Positions 34,609-47,592 of a DNA stretch of 64,000 nt are shown piece by piece. The DNA is from Spirometra erinaceieuropaei (Eukaryota > Platyhelminthes > Cestoda > Diphyllobothriidea > Diphyllobothriidae): NCBI GenBank assembly GCA_902702965.1, contig CACRXP010000015.1, positions 2,091,393 to 2,155,392 on the forward strand. The letters run 5' to 3'. A model generated the notes under the pieces. That model searched no databases and was not told where the DNA came from. It saw nothing but the letters and a program-made list of their open reading frames with translations. Within the stretch, counting starts at the first letter, position 1. Each line of letters starts with the position of its first letter. A program made the translations under genes and the position numbers.

Positions 34609-34666
34609 ATTTTACGCTTTGACAATAAAGAGTCGCCCCAGCTCTTTGAAACGTCAGCAGTTAAAT
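34609..34666 (+). ncRNA. Hammerhead-like fold at PLE 3' end, decayed core
   Basis: ATTTTACGCT (34609-34618) can pair with AGCAGTTAAAT after the GTC, allowing a bulged A and one U-U mismatch (stem I). The core reads TTGACAA in place of CTGANGA. Stem II AAAGAG/CTCTTT is perfect with a 9-base loop, followed by GAAAC and GTC (34653-34655). The two core changes (C to T, G to A) should disable it. The same positions in copies A and B read TTAATAA and TTGGCAA. Confidence 0.45.
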
Positions 34667-34702
34667 AAACCTGTTCCGGAGAACATATTTTATACTTCAA
34701 AT

Positions 34703-37109
34703 AATCTTTCCGGATCTCTTAACTTTGTCAATCTGAATTTCAGTTCACCGAATTTTTGTGCAACAGTATGTAGAAATATCTTTACGGTAGTAACGAAAAG
34801 TTGAGGAAAACAGAACAATTGGCAGGGTGAGACAGCCATTTTTCTCATAGTCTTAGAAAAGAAACCCGTTGTGGTACGAACAATCGAGGTTGGCGAGTGA
34901 TCATGACTACCGAAGATGTTATCAGCAAATGTCAGAGCTTATATCTGCGCAGTAAACAGACTGCTACATCTCATCTGGTGCCGCAAAGTGCGCACCAATG
35001 CTTTAAACAACTCCGTTGGTTATTTCGAAAAAGCAGCTGCTCGGAGGTTGCTACAATTTCTTCATGCATGAATTTGAGATACTGTGAACTTTTTGTCTAC
35101 AGTAATATTTAATGTCAAGTGTTGGCGGACAACTTTGCATTTTCGAGACAAGCCTTTCTTTGGATTCCTCATCCAATCCGTCGAATATTCCTTCAAATAT
35201 TGGCAGCCTATTTCCACTGCCTCTTGCTCGTCTTTCATTTTGCTGTCTAGAACCACGATCGTGAAACGCAAACTTGACTAGCTGCTCCGGCCTATTCTTT
35301 TTTAACTTCTCTTATACAAGACTGATTTAATCGGTTTTGTCGCACAAGGCACTTTGAATAGCATTTTAGCAAAACATTCTGTAGCACAGGCAAAAAGTCA
35401 CCCTCTCCCAGGGTGGTCTTTAGAGCATGTGACAAATCGTCTCGCTTGGTTTAATCCGCCTAATTGAGACAGTTGCTTCATTTTTATCTTTAATCAAGAC
35501 TTCCGTCTGGGGCTGAAAATGCGCTTTTTCACAGGATGTTTTTAAATGATTAATAAACGCCCACATTACTGCCGGTTATTATAAATCCAAGCATTTACTT
35601 TTGTCATTTGTCTGAGTTTCATGGGCAACCAAATTCCAGAAGAAGACAGCACATTAATCATGCAACTTAACTTTTTATGTTGTAGAAACTTAACACATCA
35701 GACGCCGAATCTCGCCTTGACTGCTTTAGTTTGGCTGTTTACTAAGGGTAAGCAATGGCAGCGCCCGAAGAAGTGTCTCGCTTGAGACTCTCAGTAGGTT
35801 TACCCCTACAACACACTCTTTCATGTATCTAACCATAGCTCTCTCGTACTGACAAGCAAACATTCGGTTTTTGGAAGATGTGTGCCTTTTAAATAATATA
35901 CGCAATTTCGACCCTTTGCATGCGTCGACGGATTTAATTAAAAGAATAATTTTTGGCGTGCATGTATTAGAATAGCCGACATTTTCATTAAAATGTTAGA
36001 GAATATTTAGGGAACGTTAAGGCATTTCACAAGATCGTTTGCGAATGTGAAGTTTTACAGCATGCTTGTCTATCGTTTTTACAGCGATTGAGGGGTGCAC
36101 ATGGTTAAAAGGGCGATATGTGTAATTTCTCTCTTTGTAATACAGTAGTGCTACTTGCAACAATTGAACGCATCTTCATATTCAAATTAGTTTTTGGAGC
36201 AAAATTTTTGATTTAATTAAAATTTCAGATATATTTATTTGAAGTTAACTTTAAAATGAAGACCTGGGCGACTGCAGCATGGATAAAAAGGGAATATTGC
36301 GAAAGATGTATCCAAGAGACTAGTTTGTTATCCTGAATCGAATATGCTAAAAATGGCAAATTCCGAAAGTCAATCATGAACTATGTATCGCTCTGAATAA
36401 CTGATCACGTTAAAAAGGCGTCGTAAGTCCATATTGCGGGGGTTTTAAAGACTTAGGGGAGGATGTACTTTAAAAGAAATTTAGTACAATCCGTCCGATT
36501 CTCAATGTTCGGCGATCGCGGCTGGCTTTGAATCTGCTCTATTTTTAGCCTACAGTACGCGTAGCGAAAAACACACACTTCTCAGTAGCACCGTATGAAT
36601 CATTAAGATCCTTAACATTTTCTTAGCATTAATTTGCTGAACAAAACAAATGTCCTTCTAATCGGTTACAAAGGCCCTCATCATTACTAAGAACAGGTTA
36701 GACCACACAAAGATAATAATATTAAAACTTCAAGCAGCACGCATATATTTGAACGATGGTCCCATAAAATGACCTTTTTTAAAATTTGAAGGCACATGCT
36801 CGTCTTAAGGGAAAGAAAGTAATCGTCAGTGAACTTACCAAATTTGAGAAAAAATCAAATTCATAATTACCGAGCGGTAACAAAATTGTATGCTGTTGTG
36901 ACCTATGGTCTCTTTAATCAAGGCTTATGAGCGGGTCATTACCATTCATTGGCGACCCAAAACATTCTAAGACAAAGCTGTTGCTTGGCAAGATTGCAAT
37001 AGGCCGGATGATAGACTTAATTTTTTCGATCTCTCTACTCGCGTCGATTTTGCATGGTTTAACAAAATACTGTACGAAGTGACTATTAGTGTCCTTTGTC
37101 AAATACAAC
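34703..37109. other. No gene recognised
   Basis: AT-rich sequence with only chance-length frames. No transposon ends, tRNA or exon recognised. Confidence 0.45.
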
Positions 37110-38034
37110 CAGTGACCGATCTCGTGGAGAAGTAACCGCAATTTCGAAATGTTTTGCAACAAAGATTAGCGATACTTCGGACATGTCAGAATATTGCCTT
37201 TTAATTGCCCATTAGGTTGACCAGTTGCACAAACCCCACTATCTAAGGGAGGACTTCTCAATTAGCATGCATTTTCTTTGTTGGTTTAGGATGTCATCGC
37301 AAATTCAAAAAGATTTTTAAAAATCTATGCGAAGATATTTTTCTTTATATTCATTTGTCAGCGCAGTGTGCCTTTTCTACATCTTATACTTGAAGAACAT
37401 GTTCCTTTTACATATAAAAGTTTTACAATTTTCGACTGATTTTGAACTCGATTTGCCATTGTGCTTTTGTTAAGGTTACTTCAACCTGCATGCCTTCCGT
37501 GAAAGAAAAAGCACGCGTTCCTTTCAGAGATTATGGAAATGTTATATGAGGCTCATACGATGTTGCAATGAATAAGGAATATATTGCATGCTTAGTGAGG
37601 AGCATTATAAAACAAACATATACGACGCCATTTAGATAGACAATGCATGGTCTCAAAAAGTCAATGATTAAAAACTCTTCTCATGCCGAGATATACCCAT
37701 CCTTCGAATGTATATATTTCATATGACGTAATTCGTTGCCAGATGAGTATACGAGTGGTTCTTTTTGTGCACGTTTTTTGTTAAATATTGTTTATTTTGG
37801 AAAGGTATCCATAATCGATGAAAACATATTCGAATTGAGTTGTCATTTATTATAAACTGCGTCTTTTACAGATACTTTTAAATAAGTACATGAAAGAGCT
37901 AACATCCTGACACGTGTGAAATATTACGTAACTACGTCTCAAGATAATTAATTTTGCAGCTCCACATAGGTATTCCTTCCTTATCAACGACGCATTTGAG
38001 GATTTAGGTCAAAGTTACGTGCGATCAGTCATTA
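37110..38034. repeat. Diverged palindromic DNA-transposon copy
   Basis: The left end CAGTGACCGATCTCGTGG matches the GTGACCGATCTC subfamily. The right end reads GTGCGATCAGTCAT, roughly its reverse complement. Mirrored inner landmarks include GCATGCATTTTCTTTG on the left and GAGCTAACATCCTGACACG on the right. Strongly eroded. Confidence 0.5.
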
Positions 38035-38986
38035 TTCGTATGTGGACAAGTTATCTCACATCACCTGTAAATAAACCCCGTCTCATTAATTATTGACGAA
38101 TGGCTTTAAGACATTTAGCTAACATACAGCAAATTAATTAAATTATTTTTAAATGGTACGCAGGGATTTAATGGAACGTTATTCTTTTATGCGTTGTTTC
38201 AGATGGGGTCTGCCTAGCAAATGGAGCATGCCTGATGTTCCGTCGACGAAGCTGCAGCATTTGCGGTTTTCACGAGGCGTCCAGTGAAGGACCAAGTCAG
38301 TGACTGAAGGATGGGGACAGTACCAGCGAATGCAATCATAAGAGCGCTAACGTAGTCGTCTTGAAAAATATCATGCTGCTTCCGGCGGCAGAATCGTCCT
38401 CAAAACAACAAGGCATCCTTAAAATGTCACTTAACTTCTTTCTTTTTAGTGTCTTCTGTCAGGTATAGGGAACCATATTTTTCAAAGGGTATAATCGGAA
38501 AACCTTTTAAAGTTGGACAATTGGTAAAGAATTTACCAGAGCAAGCACGTTTGTGTATGAAGTAATCTCTAATGATGCGCGCTTGGACAACATTTGCTAG
38601 GTATCCAGTGAGAAACTTAATTGAAAATGCATATATATTTATGCTTGTTTAAAAAATCCTCTCTAGTTTGTACACCTTATTCGAACACCAAAAGACATTT
38701 CGTTGTTCGTTTCTAAGGACATTTTTTGCTTTTCCTCAATCTTAAACTTTGCATTATGATTATAATACTGCCACGTAGTGGTCACACTACTGTCAGAATG
38801 TCCGTTTTGCTATCACTTTACACATCAAGCACGCATTTCAGACACAGTCGTCAAGTAAGACCTTGTTGTTGTACCATTTGAATGTATGTGAAAGTTATGA
38901 GTGTGCTAAAACAGTTGTTTGCTATTTATATGTATAAAAGCAATTACTACGAAACGTCCTCTGGGTCTCTAAACATGACAAACATA
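38035..38986. other. No gene recognised
   Basis: AT-rich with a modest GC rise at about 38200-38420. No recognisable gene or repeat end. Confidence 0.4.
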
Positions 38987-39310
38987 TAGTGACCGATCTC
39001 ATGAAGTGTAGATCAAAAATCGTAAATGGGATTTTGATAAGAGTGCATTAATTAGTTCGTGTTATAGAACTGATAATTTTAAAGTATATCCTAAAATATT
39101 TCATTTAAACTGTGAAACTGGTTTTTTGAATGTACTTTTTAGATCGACCGAAAAAACCACAATTGTGAAAAATAACGGCTTCTTATACATTCAAATATAT
39201 TTGATGGAAACCTTAAGCAAAAATATCATCCTCTGTAATCATTTGGCAGAAAATCATGTGCGCTTAGATTTGGACGCTCGTAGCATGAATGTCATCTGGT
39301 TTCTATAAGA
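38987..39310 (+). repeat. Left half of palindromic DNA-transposon copy
   Basis: Starts TAGTGACCGATCTCATGAAGT after a TA. It follows the family through the ACATTCAAATATATTTGATGG, TCATTTGGCAGAAAATCATG and CATAATTGCGGC blocks. A matching right arm was not found, so it is truncated or too diverged. Confidence 0.5.
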
Positions 39311-40155
39311 GCATATAATTGCGGCATCTTTTAGGACCGCAAGATTTCCACTCAAAGAGCATCGCATATGCCCATTCACTTCTGCCCCATATGAAGTATC
39401 CGACGTGTCTCGCCTTCATTGGGTGCTATTATGAACCTCGTATCTTATCTGTTAATGTAAGAGTATGCAATTTTTCCTAAATAAAAGGCAGGCAAGATGC
39501 GTACTATAAACCAGAACTCTCACACAACGGCAGACTGGGCTCACCCTGATTCATGAAAGAAAAATATTTAAACCAAAGTGTTTTCCTCCTTCAAGCGGGC
39601 AATTTGAATAGGGCGTTATGTGTGGCTACGTCTTATCTGAAATATATTTACGTTGGTTAAGTTGATCTAATTGTAACTTAAGTCACGGCTCCTGGTGGGA
39701 CCACGTAGCTCATGTGTTTGTGGCTTTGGCAAGCTATGCGTTTGTTGTCACGAGGTCCGTTCTCGCTGTGGCCGCCAGGTTTTTTACAAATATGGCGGAT
39801 GGATCAATCACGTCCGCATAAAATAGAAAAATAATCCTTCTTTATTAAATCCTGCCTCAAAATTCCGTCTTTCATTTTCTGAGATGCGTCACGGCCTGCA
39901 GTAATTAATATTCAATTCCGCATGTTTCACACGGACTGAATAATAAGGCTGTAAGTTGTCGCAGCATTCTGAGTTAAAGTCTCGTCTTTTATCAAACTTT
40001 GTGGATGTGGGCGGCAACAGTTAAAGATTTAAGAACTATTTTCAGTCTGAAATGGATATGCTTCCTTTGAGAACCTGAAATTAAATCCTACTGAAATAGA
40101 AGATCTTATTTGTGACATATGCAGCTGATGACTTAAGGGCAAAATATATGAGATA
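39311..40155. other. No gene recognised
   Basis: No coding or RNA feature recognised. TA at 40154-40155 is the left flank of the next transposon copy. Confidence 0.4.
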
Positions 40156-40903
40156 CAGTCCGTAACCTAACTCATGAAATGTCAACCGAAATACCCAACA
40201 GCGTCTTCGTTTTGAAAAGACTAATCCTATACCTCAGATGCCGGCTGTTGAATGAACTTCCTCTAGGCTGCATACAAAGACTATGCTTTGTAAAAGATGA
40301 CTACGTAAGCGACAGGAATTTTCCTCATTGATTTTTGATGCCCTTAAATATTCAATTATATTTCGTGAAAAATATACGTAAAATATTCATTATTTTGCGT
40401 GATAGGATATTAATTTCTTTCAATTTTACACTCGAAGAAAGTGTATAATTTGGTTTTCAAAAAGGTTCCAATTGTGGGATATTTTATTACCTGCAATGGC
40501 CGTTCATAGAATGTCATGTGTCTGCATTTATCAATGTGGCTTGTAAAATTAACAATATTGATTAAACCCGCTGCTAAATTTTACGAATCCCATATAGTCT
40601 CCTCTTAGTACCGTAAAGAACTGTAAGGATTTCCTTACGCGGCTTGTAGTTTGGAAACCCTAAATACAATTGTAACAGACAGTTGGGTTAAAAATTATGC
40701 AGAAAAATAGGAAATGTTTTTGAAAATCGAGTTATACATTTTCTTTCAGTATAAAATTTAAAAAGACAAAAATTCCTACCGAATGAGCAGAAGAATGCCT
40801 AGTTTTTGAATATTTTTCATGAAATACAACTGAATTTTTAAGGACGTCGTAAATTAATGAGAAAATGCATGCTAATTAAGTAGTCATTTTTTGCAGAGTA
40901 TAG

Positions 40904-41411
40904 CGTGCACGCGCGACCGAGAGTCAGCGCTCACGGAAAAGAGCGGAATTGGGCGTCAGAGGTCATGTGACCAAAGCCGAACACTGTCTCATCGATGCGC
41001 ACGCGGACCTGAATGCTGCTCACCTGAACAGCAGCGACCGACCAGTCCACAAGCTGGCGTGGGAGAGGCCAAGCGACACGTTGATTTGATCACAATTACG
41101 CAAACCTCAAAGGAAACAAAGGTCACCCAGGCCTGTCAGCGGTCAGTCCCGAGAAAGTCAGTGGCAACAGGCAAGCCAAAGTTTGTGCCTCGAGCACGGC
41201 TATAACAGGAGGCATGCGGCAAGACTGAACAACTCAAGACCGGCAAGTGCAACAATTACGCTACTCCGATGATGGAAAAGAGGAAGTTTCCGAAACGTCA
41301 GTTCAAATACAATATGGTCCATGAATTCGCCCTCTCTTCTTCTTCTTCGTCTTCTTCGGAAGATGATGAACGCAATACAATGTCTGGACCTCGAATCTTT
41401 TCGCACACAGC
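40904..41411 (+). mobile_element. 508-bp insertion with hammerhead-like motif, family unknown
   Basis: Bounded by GTATAG on both sides (40898-40903 and 41412-41417), a likely 6-bp target duplication inside the host transposon's right arm. It is GC-richer than its host. It contains a hammerhead-like motif near its 3' end (41266-41299) and a short TCT-type microsatellite soon after (about 41336-41360). The longest frame (to 41205, about 100 codons, Arg/Ser/Gln-rich) resembles no family I know and may be non-coding. Because the same ribozyme design occurs at PLE ends in this window, this is probably a short non-autonomous element mobilised by PLE machinery, but no PLE protein sequence is present. 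Confidence 0.65.
41266..41299 (+). ncRNA. Hammerhead-ribozyme-like motif in the 508-bp insertion
   Basis: The core reads CCGATGA (CTGATGA expected), then one extra T and a perfect stem II GGAAA/TTTCC with loop AGAGGAAG, then GAAAC and GTC. Stem I is weak (ACT/AGT). Same layout as the motifs at 61662-61709 and 62073-62120, with different stem bases, so the stem is maintained by compensating differences rather than sequence identity. The U-to-C core change probably impairs it. Confidence 0.5.
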
Positions 41412-41595
41412 GTATAGTTTATGCTGTCGGCCAGAAAGGGGTTCTTTCAAAAGTCGGCGTCCCGAGGTAACTGAATAATTATAAAATTACGTAGCATGGT
41501 GATTAAGTTTACAACCCTACATATTTAATCTTTTCGAAACAGACACGTATTTCAAAATTTTAGTTGAGATTTCATAGGTAAGACCACCTACTGTA

Positions 41596-44500
41596 CCTGG
41601 GACTTACTTATTAAGGGGAGGGTTGGCTACGGTGAACAGAGAGTCACATGCAATTCCGCGTGCCAATTTCGATGCAGTTCCTTGTGACTGAAGTGAGGAA
41701 GTCACGTCACCCATAAACACGAACACCAATTAGCGACAGGAGGACTGCCTATCTCAGGCGGGCATGCGAACACTGAGTGTGAGACATGTGCGTGCCTGGG
41801 AACTAAATCGCACCGCTGACGCTTGGCAGAAAAGAACTGCCGTTGCCTCTTTGAGGCAATACATTCTGAAATGGCACGCACCAGTAGACATATCAATCTG
41901 AATGATACAATTATAATGGGCAGAAGCAGGCTAGCGCAAACATTTCGACCGGTTTCCGGAAACGTTTACCCAACCAGAAAGTTTTTTTGTTCATCGTCAA
42001 CAGTCAACTTTTGCGCGCGTTCTCTTAGCCTTTTCGATGAACTTTTGGGGCTGTTTCAAAACGTCCCTACGTACAGGTTTTCATGTTCAAACAGTCTCGA
42101 TACACTTTAATCTAATTTGTAGGTATGCCTCTTTGGCGGACAGTCGGATGGCTGGGTTTTGCGCCAACTACAGGAATGGTATCACTCAAACGACAATCCA
42201 CTTTAAAGACACATATCCTCAATTGGCCTACCGATTGCCGCAAGACAGCTAAAAAACACTTCCGAGCATCACCACTGGCAACTAAGGTATGCGATGTTTT
42301 ATTTTTTGCTGGACTTTTGTGAGATTAAGAAAACTTCTAGATGCTCAACGAAGAAGTCCTAAATTTTTTTATGAGCAGTGTCCTGCATTTCATAATATTG
42401 TTGTCATTCCTGATACACTTTTAAATGATGGTGATTTTGATATTTTTTAAAAATGAAGCCGGGTTTAGCATTAAACGTGTTAATTCCGGGATTGTATCGC
42501 CATATATGGATAATCAATTCAAACTTTACTAAAATTTTGAAATGATTCCGAAAATCCCTGTCGCGAGCACTTACTCACATGACTGTCTTCTGCTGTTTTA
42601 GCAAATTATTAAAATACTATTCAGATAGAAGCTCTTATAGTAGAGGTTACATCGACGTAACGCGTTTCCATGCATTTATTAGCCTGTTTGTTTGAGGCAT
42701 GATCGAGACACACTATCGAACTACTTTTAAAGATGTTTCTTAAGGAACTGGTCTTAAACGGTCCTTCTGAAGTTGCTGGTTGCCTTCCACCCGAAAACTG
42801 ACATGTTATGGTTCTTAGTTCAAACATCTTGTCTCAGATATAAGCCTGCCCATCAGTTGCCATGCAACTAAAACGCGACGCACTGTCAGCTATTTTACTC
42901 GCGTTCTGTTTCATTTTCAAAACGACCTGGATATTAGGTTATCAAACAAATTTCCTAAATAGAATTTTCTGGAGGCACATTTTGCAGAGGTGAGACAACA
43001 GTTATGGCATCCATTTAGTGAAGAACTAATTAGAAACTGGCCTATTTACTTCATATAATTTGACTGCACGAGAAGATTTCCATATAATGCTCCATTAATG
43101 CTCTTAGGCGCTTTTTGGCTACATAGTTACTTTAATTAGCGTTTAACGTTGTTTTCGCGCATAATTGGCAGTAGGTAGGTGCAGGATAAATAATAAGCTT
43201 CGTAGTCGCTCAATTGCGTGAGCTAAGCTGGACGAGCTACGTGTTAAACAACGTCTACGTGCCAAAGCCAAGTTCTCCATTTCTTCGGACGTTTCTACTG
43301 CAGGTAACCATATTTTTTGCTTTAATAACATTCTTTTAAATTTTTGGTGTGTTGAATTGGTAAAATAATCCCACACCGAAGGCCACGAGGAGGGATCCAT
43401 GAAGACCGCTCTCTTAATGTGTCAGGGCATATATTATGGGGACTTGTAACGTTTGGCCCAGACCCGTAGACGCAGACGACGGATTTTTCACCGTAGACTG
43501 TGTTTATTATGATATTTTTCAGTAAAATCCTCTTGAATAAAATTATAAGTTACAGGTTTCACAATATAAACGAACATTCCTAAGAAAGCGTTTTGCATTC
43601 GTAGTTTGAAGCAGACCAAACCATTACAACTGGTCTATGATGTAGCTCCAATAGGCAGCCATAGGACACTTTTTTGCATAAAGCCCGATTTTTATTGGCA
43701 AATGTCAGTTTTTTTCTGCCGCCTCAATTATGGTATCAAAAAGCGAATATAAAGACACATTTGAACAGTACGTTTGTGAAGTAAAAACCACGCTTACATA
43801 TTATGACCTGTGTATGGAAGATTTTAGGATCATTTTAAATCACGTCAGACGTTATGTATTTATTTGCCTATAGAACATATATTTTCCCGCGAATTAACTT
43901 TTTAAACGGGTTTAGATATGTATTAAAATTGACTTCATAATATATTCGAGCATGTTTTCATCGTAACAACTCTTTTAAATCAAATTCATATATAATTGTG
44001 GACTTTTAAATTAGAAGACATTCGCTTAACCGCTATGCTTATTTCATATCCGTCTCCGCTCTCCTTGCTGTTAATTTTGTTTAATGTAGGCCCGGTGAAG
44101 TGAGAAGGGAACCAAAACGGCGGTTACTGAAAGCTGAATGGTTTTGTATTAAAATTTTCAATATGCAATCTCCGTGCTTTGTTCCCTAAAATAATAGCAA
44201 GCCAAAAGGTTCATAATCAGGTTTCCATCTATTTTTGGTCATATCGTCAGCAGTTTTATATGCAGCCTTATGTCTGCCGATAAGATATTGATGCCCAGAA
44301 AGACTGCACATTAGAAGTATGTGTCAAAAGTTAAACGTTTTCATGTTTATCACCAAGTGCGCTTTCGATCGTATAACAAAGATTTAAGAAAAAGAGTGAA
44401 GATAAAAATCACCTCAATGCAATGCAAAAGCTAACTTTTTCGTCTGCCGTAAAAAAACTGCCAATATCCTTTTGAAAATATGCCTAAGTAACTAGGCGTT

Positions 44501-47500
44501 TCTTGTTGTTACGTTAGGCTTTTTCTTTCAGGAGATGAAATATATGAACATTTGTCGGCAAAATGCCCTACCAAGGTGCCTTCCAGAGCGAATATTTTCT
44601 AATGCAGGTCTGCCGTGTGATCACAAAGATACAAACAGAAAGCTTTTTGTGGGTAATAATTTCCTCCAGATACCAATTCTCATTTCTGGATAAGTCTGTA
44701 ATTATGACACAAATCAACAGTTGCAGAAGACAAACGTCTAAGACCTAAACCTTTCCAAAAATGCCACTAAAGGTTTTCTTAATTTAAGGCATATAATATG
44801 CAAGAAATGCTTAATATGTTTTTGCAGAGTTGACTGAAAGACTGATAACTGCACAGTAATTATCGATATTTGAAAGGCCACTCTGGAACGCAGCGGATTT
44901 TCTGGTGACAAGAAACCGTGCAATAATTTTGCAAAAAGAAGTTTCTTGGTGCACATCAAATAGTAAGTACGCAAAAACTAATGTAATTATTATTTCAGTA
45001 AGATAACTACCCGCCAGAAAGCGCACATGGGACAGTATGAACGCTTTCGTTCAATTTTCACTAGCATAAGGCTAGATCCTCCTTGTCCTAGTTAACAGCA
45101 CCTTAAACAACCCAAAAATTAGAGCAACCATTAAAGGCATTCGGCATTGCTGTAAAACACTACATGCTACAGCACCTGCGGCACGTTGTTCTTGTAATAA
45201 CTATTAAAATATTTTTAAATTAAAACTTGAAAAAGCCTATTTACATTTCCTACGTCATATTATCCAGACAATCATCCAAATAAACGGGGACTATCGACCT
45301 CACAATTCATGTTCATTGATTTAACAGCAGTTTGCGCTCTTTCGACATTTCTCCTTTTTAAAGAGGACCGATATATCTGAATAACTTAATATTCTTAAAA
45401 ATATTTATTGCGTTGCATTTGGTAAATGACTGTTAACTAATAACTTTTGGGTTTTTTGACAAATGAACATTGGATTCGCATCAACTTAATATTTTTTGTT
45501 ACGTAGATTAATATTTTTTGACTCAGGTCACTCACCGTTTATCTTTGAATCTAAAGACGTTAGTCAGAAGAAATAGATAAGCATAACTGTGAGTTTCCGG
45601 ATTCCATGGCAACTAATGGCAGATTTTAGCTGTTTGCCTACCCACTCAGAAAGAAAGATATGAAATGGACATTCAAATGGTCCAAAAAATCGACGCGACT
45701 TTAATAAGAGCGTTGTAGGCAAAAACGCACTTTTTCATGTTTTACCTGAAACTGTCAACGCTGTTCAAAACTTCAATAACTCCCTTTCAGATGCAAAAAT
45801 AAGCTTCGACAGGAGGGAAAATGGCCAACCAATAGGAAGATTGGTCCGTCGCGGAACCTTGCGTTACGTTTGGATGTATTCGATTGCATAGGAGAGCTAA
45901 AAGATCATTGACGGCCAAAGCCGTGGGTAAGGTGGCTTAGTCTAAGCCCTTTGCCAAAATGAAAACTATATCCCGACGACACAAATGTCACTAATTTAAA
46001 ATGTCCAAAGACTACCCCTGACGAACAAAGCAGAACCGCTCTCGCGACAGCAATGCTGGAGGCACGAAAATCATTGACTGATTACATAAAACATGTGGTT
46101 TGCAAAAAAATATGCACAGTTAGTTTTCACTCCAAGAATAAAATGAGTTGTACGAAGTTGCATGATCACTTTGACTATGAGGGGCAGTGAGGCATATATT
46201 TTGTTTATTAATACCACATGGGCCTAGGCGAGAGTACAGCTGCATAGTTTCATCGAATCCCCATCAGCGATGAAGCGTCAGTTAGTTTGCGTGGCTCCCA
46301 AGTTAGAACACAGAAAATTAAATATTTAAAACTCGTGAAACTTATTTATAAGTAACTGAAGCTCGAAATCGAGCAAAAATAAAGTCTGTCAGTAAGAGAC
46401 ACATAATTTCCGATCATAATTGTTAAAATGTCCACCAAATCTTCTTAACATCGAAAGCACTAACCACAGTGTGCTATAATGTGGTTAAATTCTGCGTCAT
46501 AGAAACACACCTGCGCGCAGGCAAAAACCTCAAAAAATAGTTTACGGTTAATAGTGGATACATTTTACATATGATCAGCCCTGTTCGTCTGATCGCTAGC
46601 ACTGTGTTTTTTACTCCTCTTACAAGAAAAAATTTTAAAAGAAGACGAAGGGTAGCGAGGAAATCGATGCCAGAGGTTCTCCGGTCTAAAACTGGCTAAT
46701 TCGAACAGTGCGGCATTGGTGGCTGGGGTTGCCACCTCAGGTAGTGCGCTGACTGAAAATGGCTAATGCCACAATAGAATGAGAATGCAAGCTAAGGTTT
46801 AAAGGCATTTTAGATTTTTACGACCTCCTGACATCATTTACCGATTTCATATATATGGGACAGGTTGATTTTAGTCGTTTATATCCGTCATCATTTGAGT
46901 TGCTGGATTTGAATTCATGAATTTGTGTTCCGCATTCTTACTAATTTCCATTGTTGTGGGTTTTTCGAAAATAATGAGGCAGAATTGAATTTTGCTGTTG
47001 GACAGTCGGTGAAAACAATACAAATTTTCACTGGGATACTATTTTCTCCGATAAAGCTTCGTCCCGCCTAAAAGGTTTTGTACGAAAGCTCAACCTCTTT
47101 TATTTTGCTGAAAAGACTGAATTCGTTATGTTATCTGTACCGTTTAAATCACCAGGACAAACTCTATGGTTGGTGGTTTCGTGGCGTCTTGATGTAATCT
47201 TCCTTATCAGCTATAAAACGATGAACGCAGTGCTGTATATCGCTGTGATGACTGGAAAGCAGTTGTCTGCCACTCAATGTGGAGGAATAATTTTTCCCAT
47301 TCTTTTCATTTTTTGTCTGGGTTCTAGGAGGCAAAGACTTATAAATCGCCTTGTATATAATGCTCGCGTGGCTGAGACAAACAGTGTTCAGTAATGAAAC
47401 CTCTAGAAATATTTTACATGTCCTCGAATATTTTTGCATGGTCTCTCCTGCAGGAAGCGGACGTAGGAACCTTTCCTCTAGTACAGCTAAGACATATATT

Positions 47501-47505
47501 CTCGC
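41596..47505. other. Large region without recognised gene
   Basis: A GC-richer patch at about 41640-41960 and another at about 45800-45960 could hold old repeats or exons, but neither gave a recognisable protein or tRNA-like fold. Open frames are all of chance length. Confidence 0.4.
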
Positions 47506-47592
47506 GTCTGCATCTTACCCCTAGCACTAATCTAAAACCTGTCTCTAACCATACCCATAACTACGCCCTGGTCTTAACCCCAACCCAAACGT
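47506..47592. repeat. Degenerate telomere-like C-rich tract
   Basis: The plus strand is rich in TTACCCC, CTAACC, ATACCC, CTTAACCCC and AACCC units. In reverse complement these read as scattered TTGGGG, GTTAAG, ATGGGT and TGGTTAG, reminiscent of decayed TTAGGG repeats. No perfect tandem unit remains. Confidence 0.35.

Larger units (their letters stand above)
33757..34702 (+). mobile_element. Penelope-like element, 5'-truncated (copy C)
   Basis: One frame starts in the RT thumb (FAANGYPRHFIER), runs through a linker with IPYVKGVSEAVSRLL and RVGIAHR, meets TGA at 33964-33966, then PKDPLPLAETSVVIYKINC begins the GIY-YIG domain. YNNLGETGRK stands in place of the usual YxGxTGR core, QQEH carries the His, and TGHTF and LKSWFSDAHSINRHLDLPA follow. 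The frame ends at 34398 (TGA). The untranslated tail contains a hammerhead-like fold (34609-34666) and ends at CTTCAAAT (34702). Everything before the RT thumb is missing, as expected of 5' truncation during target-primed reverse transcription. It is the reference for interpreting copies A and B. Confidence 0.85.
40156..41593. mobile_element. Palindromic DNA transposon with nested insertion
   Basis: Starts CAGTCCGTAACCTAACTCATG and ends AAGACCACCTACTG, with TA on both sides (40154-40155 and 41594-41595). The body follows the family in order. In the right arm the block GCAGAGTAT is separated from GGTTCTTTCAAAAGTCGGC by 508 bp of unrelated GC-richer DNA (40904-41411). Removing that piece would leave a unit of about 930 bp, the normal family length. 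No transposase. Confidence 0.8.
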
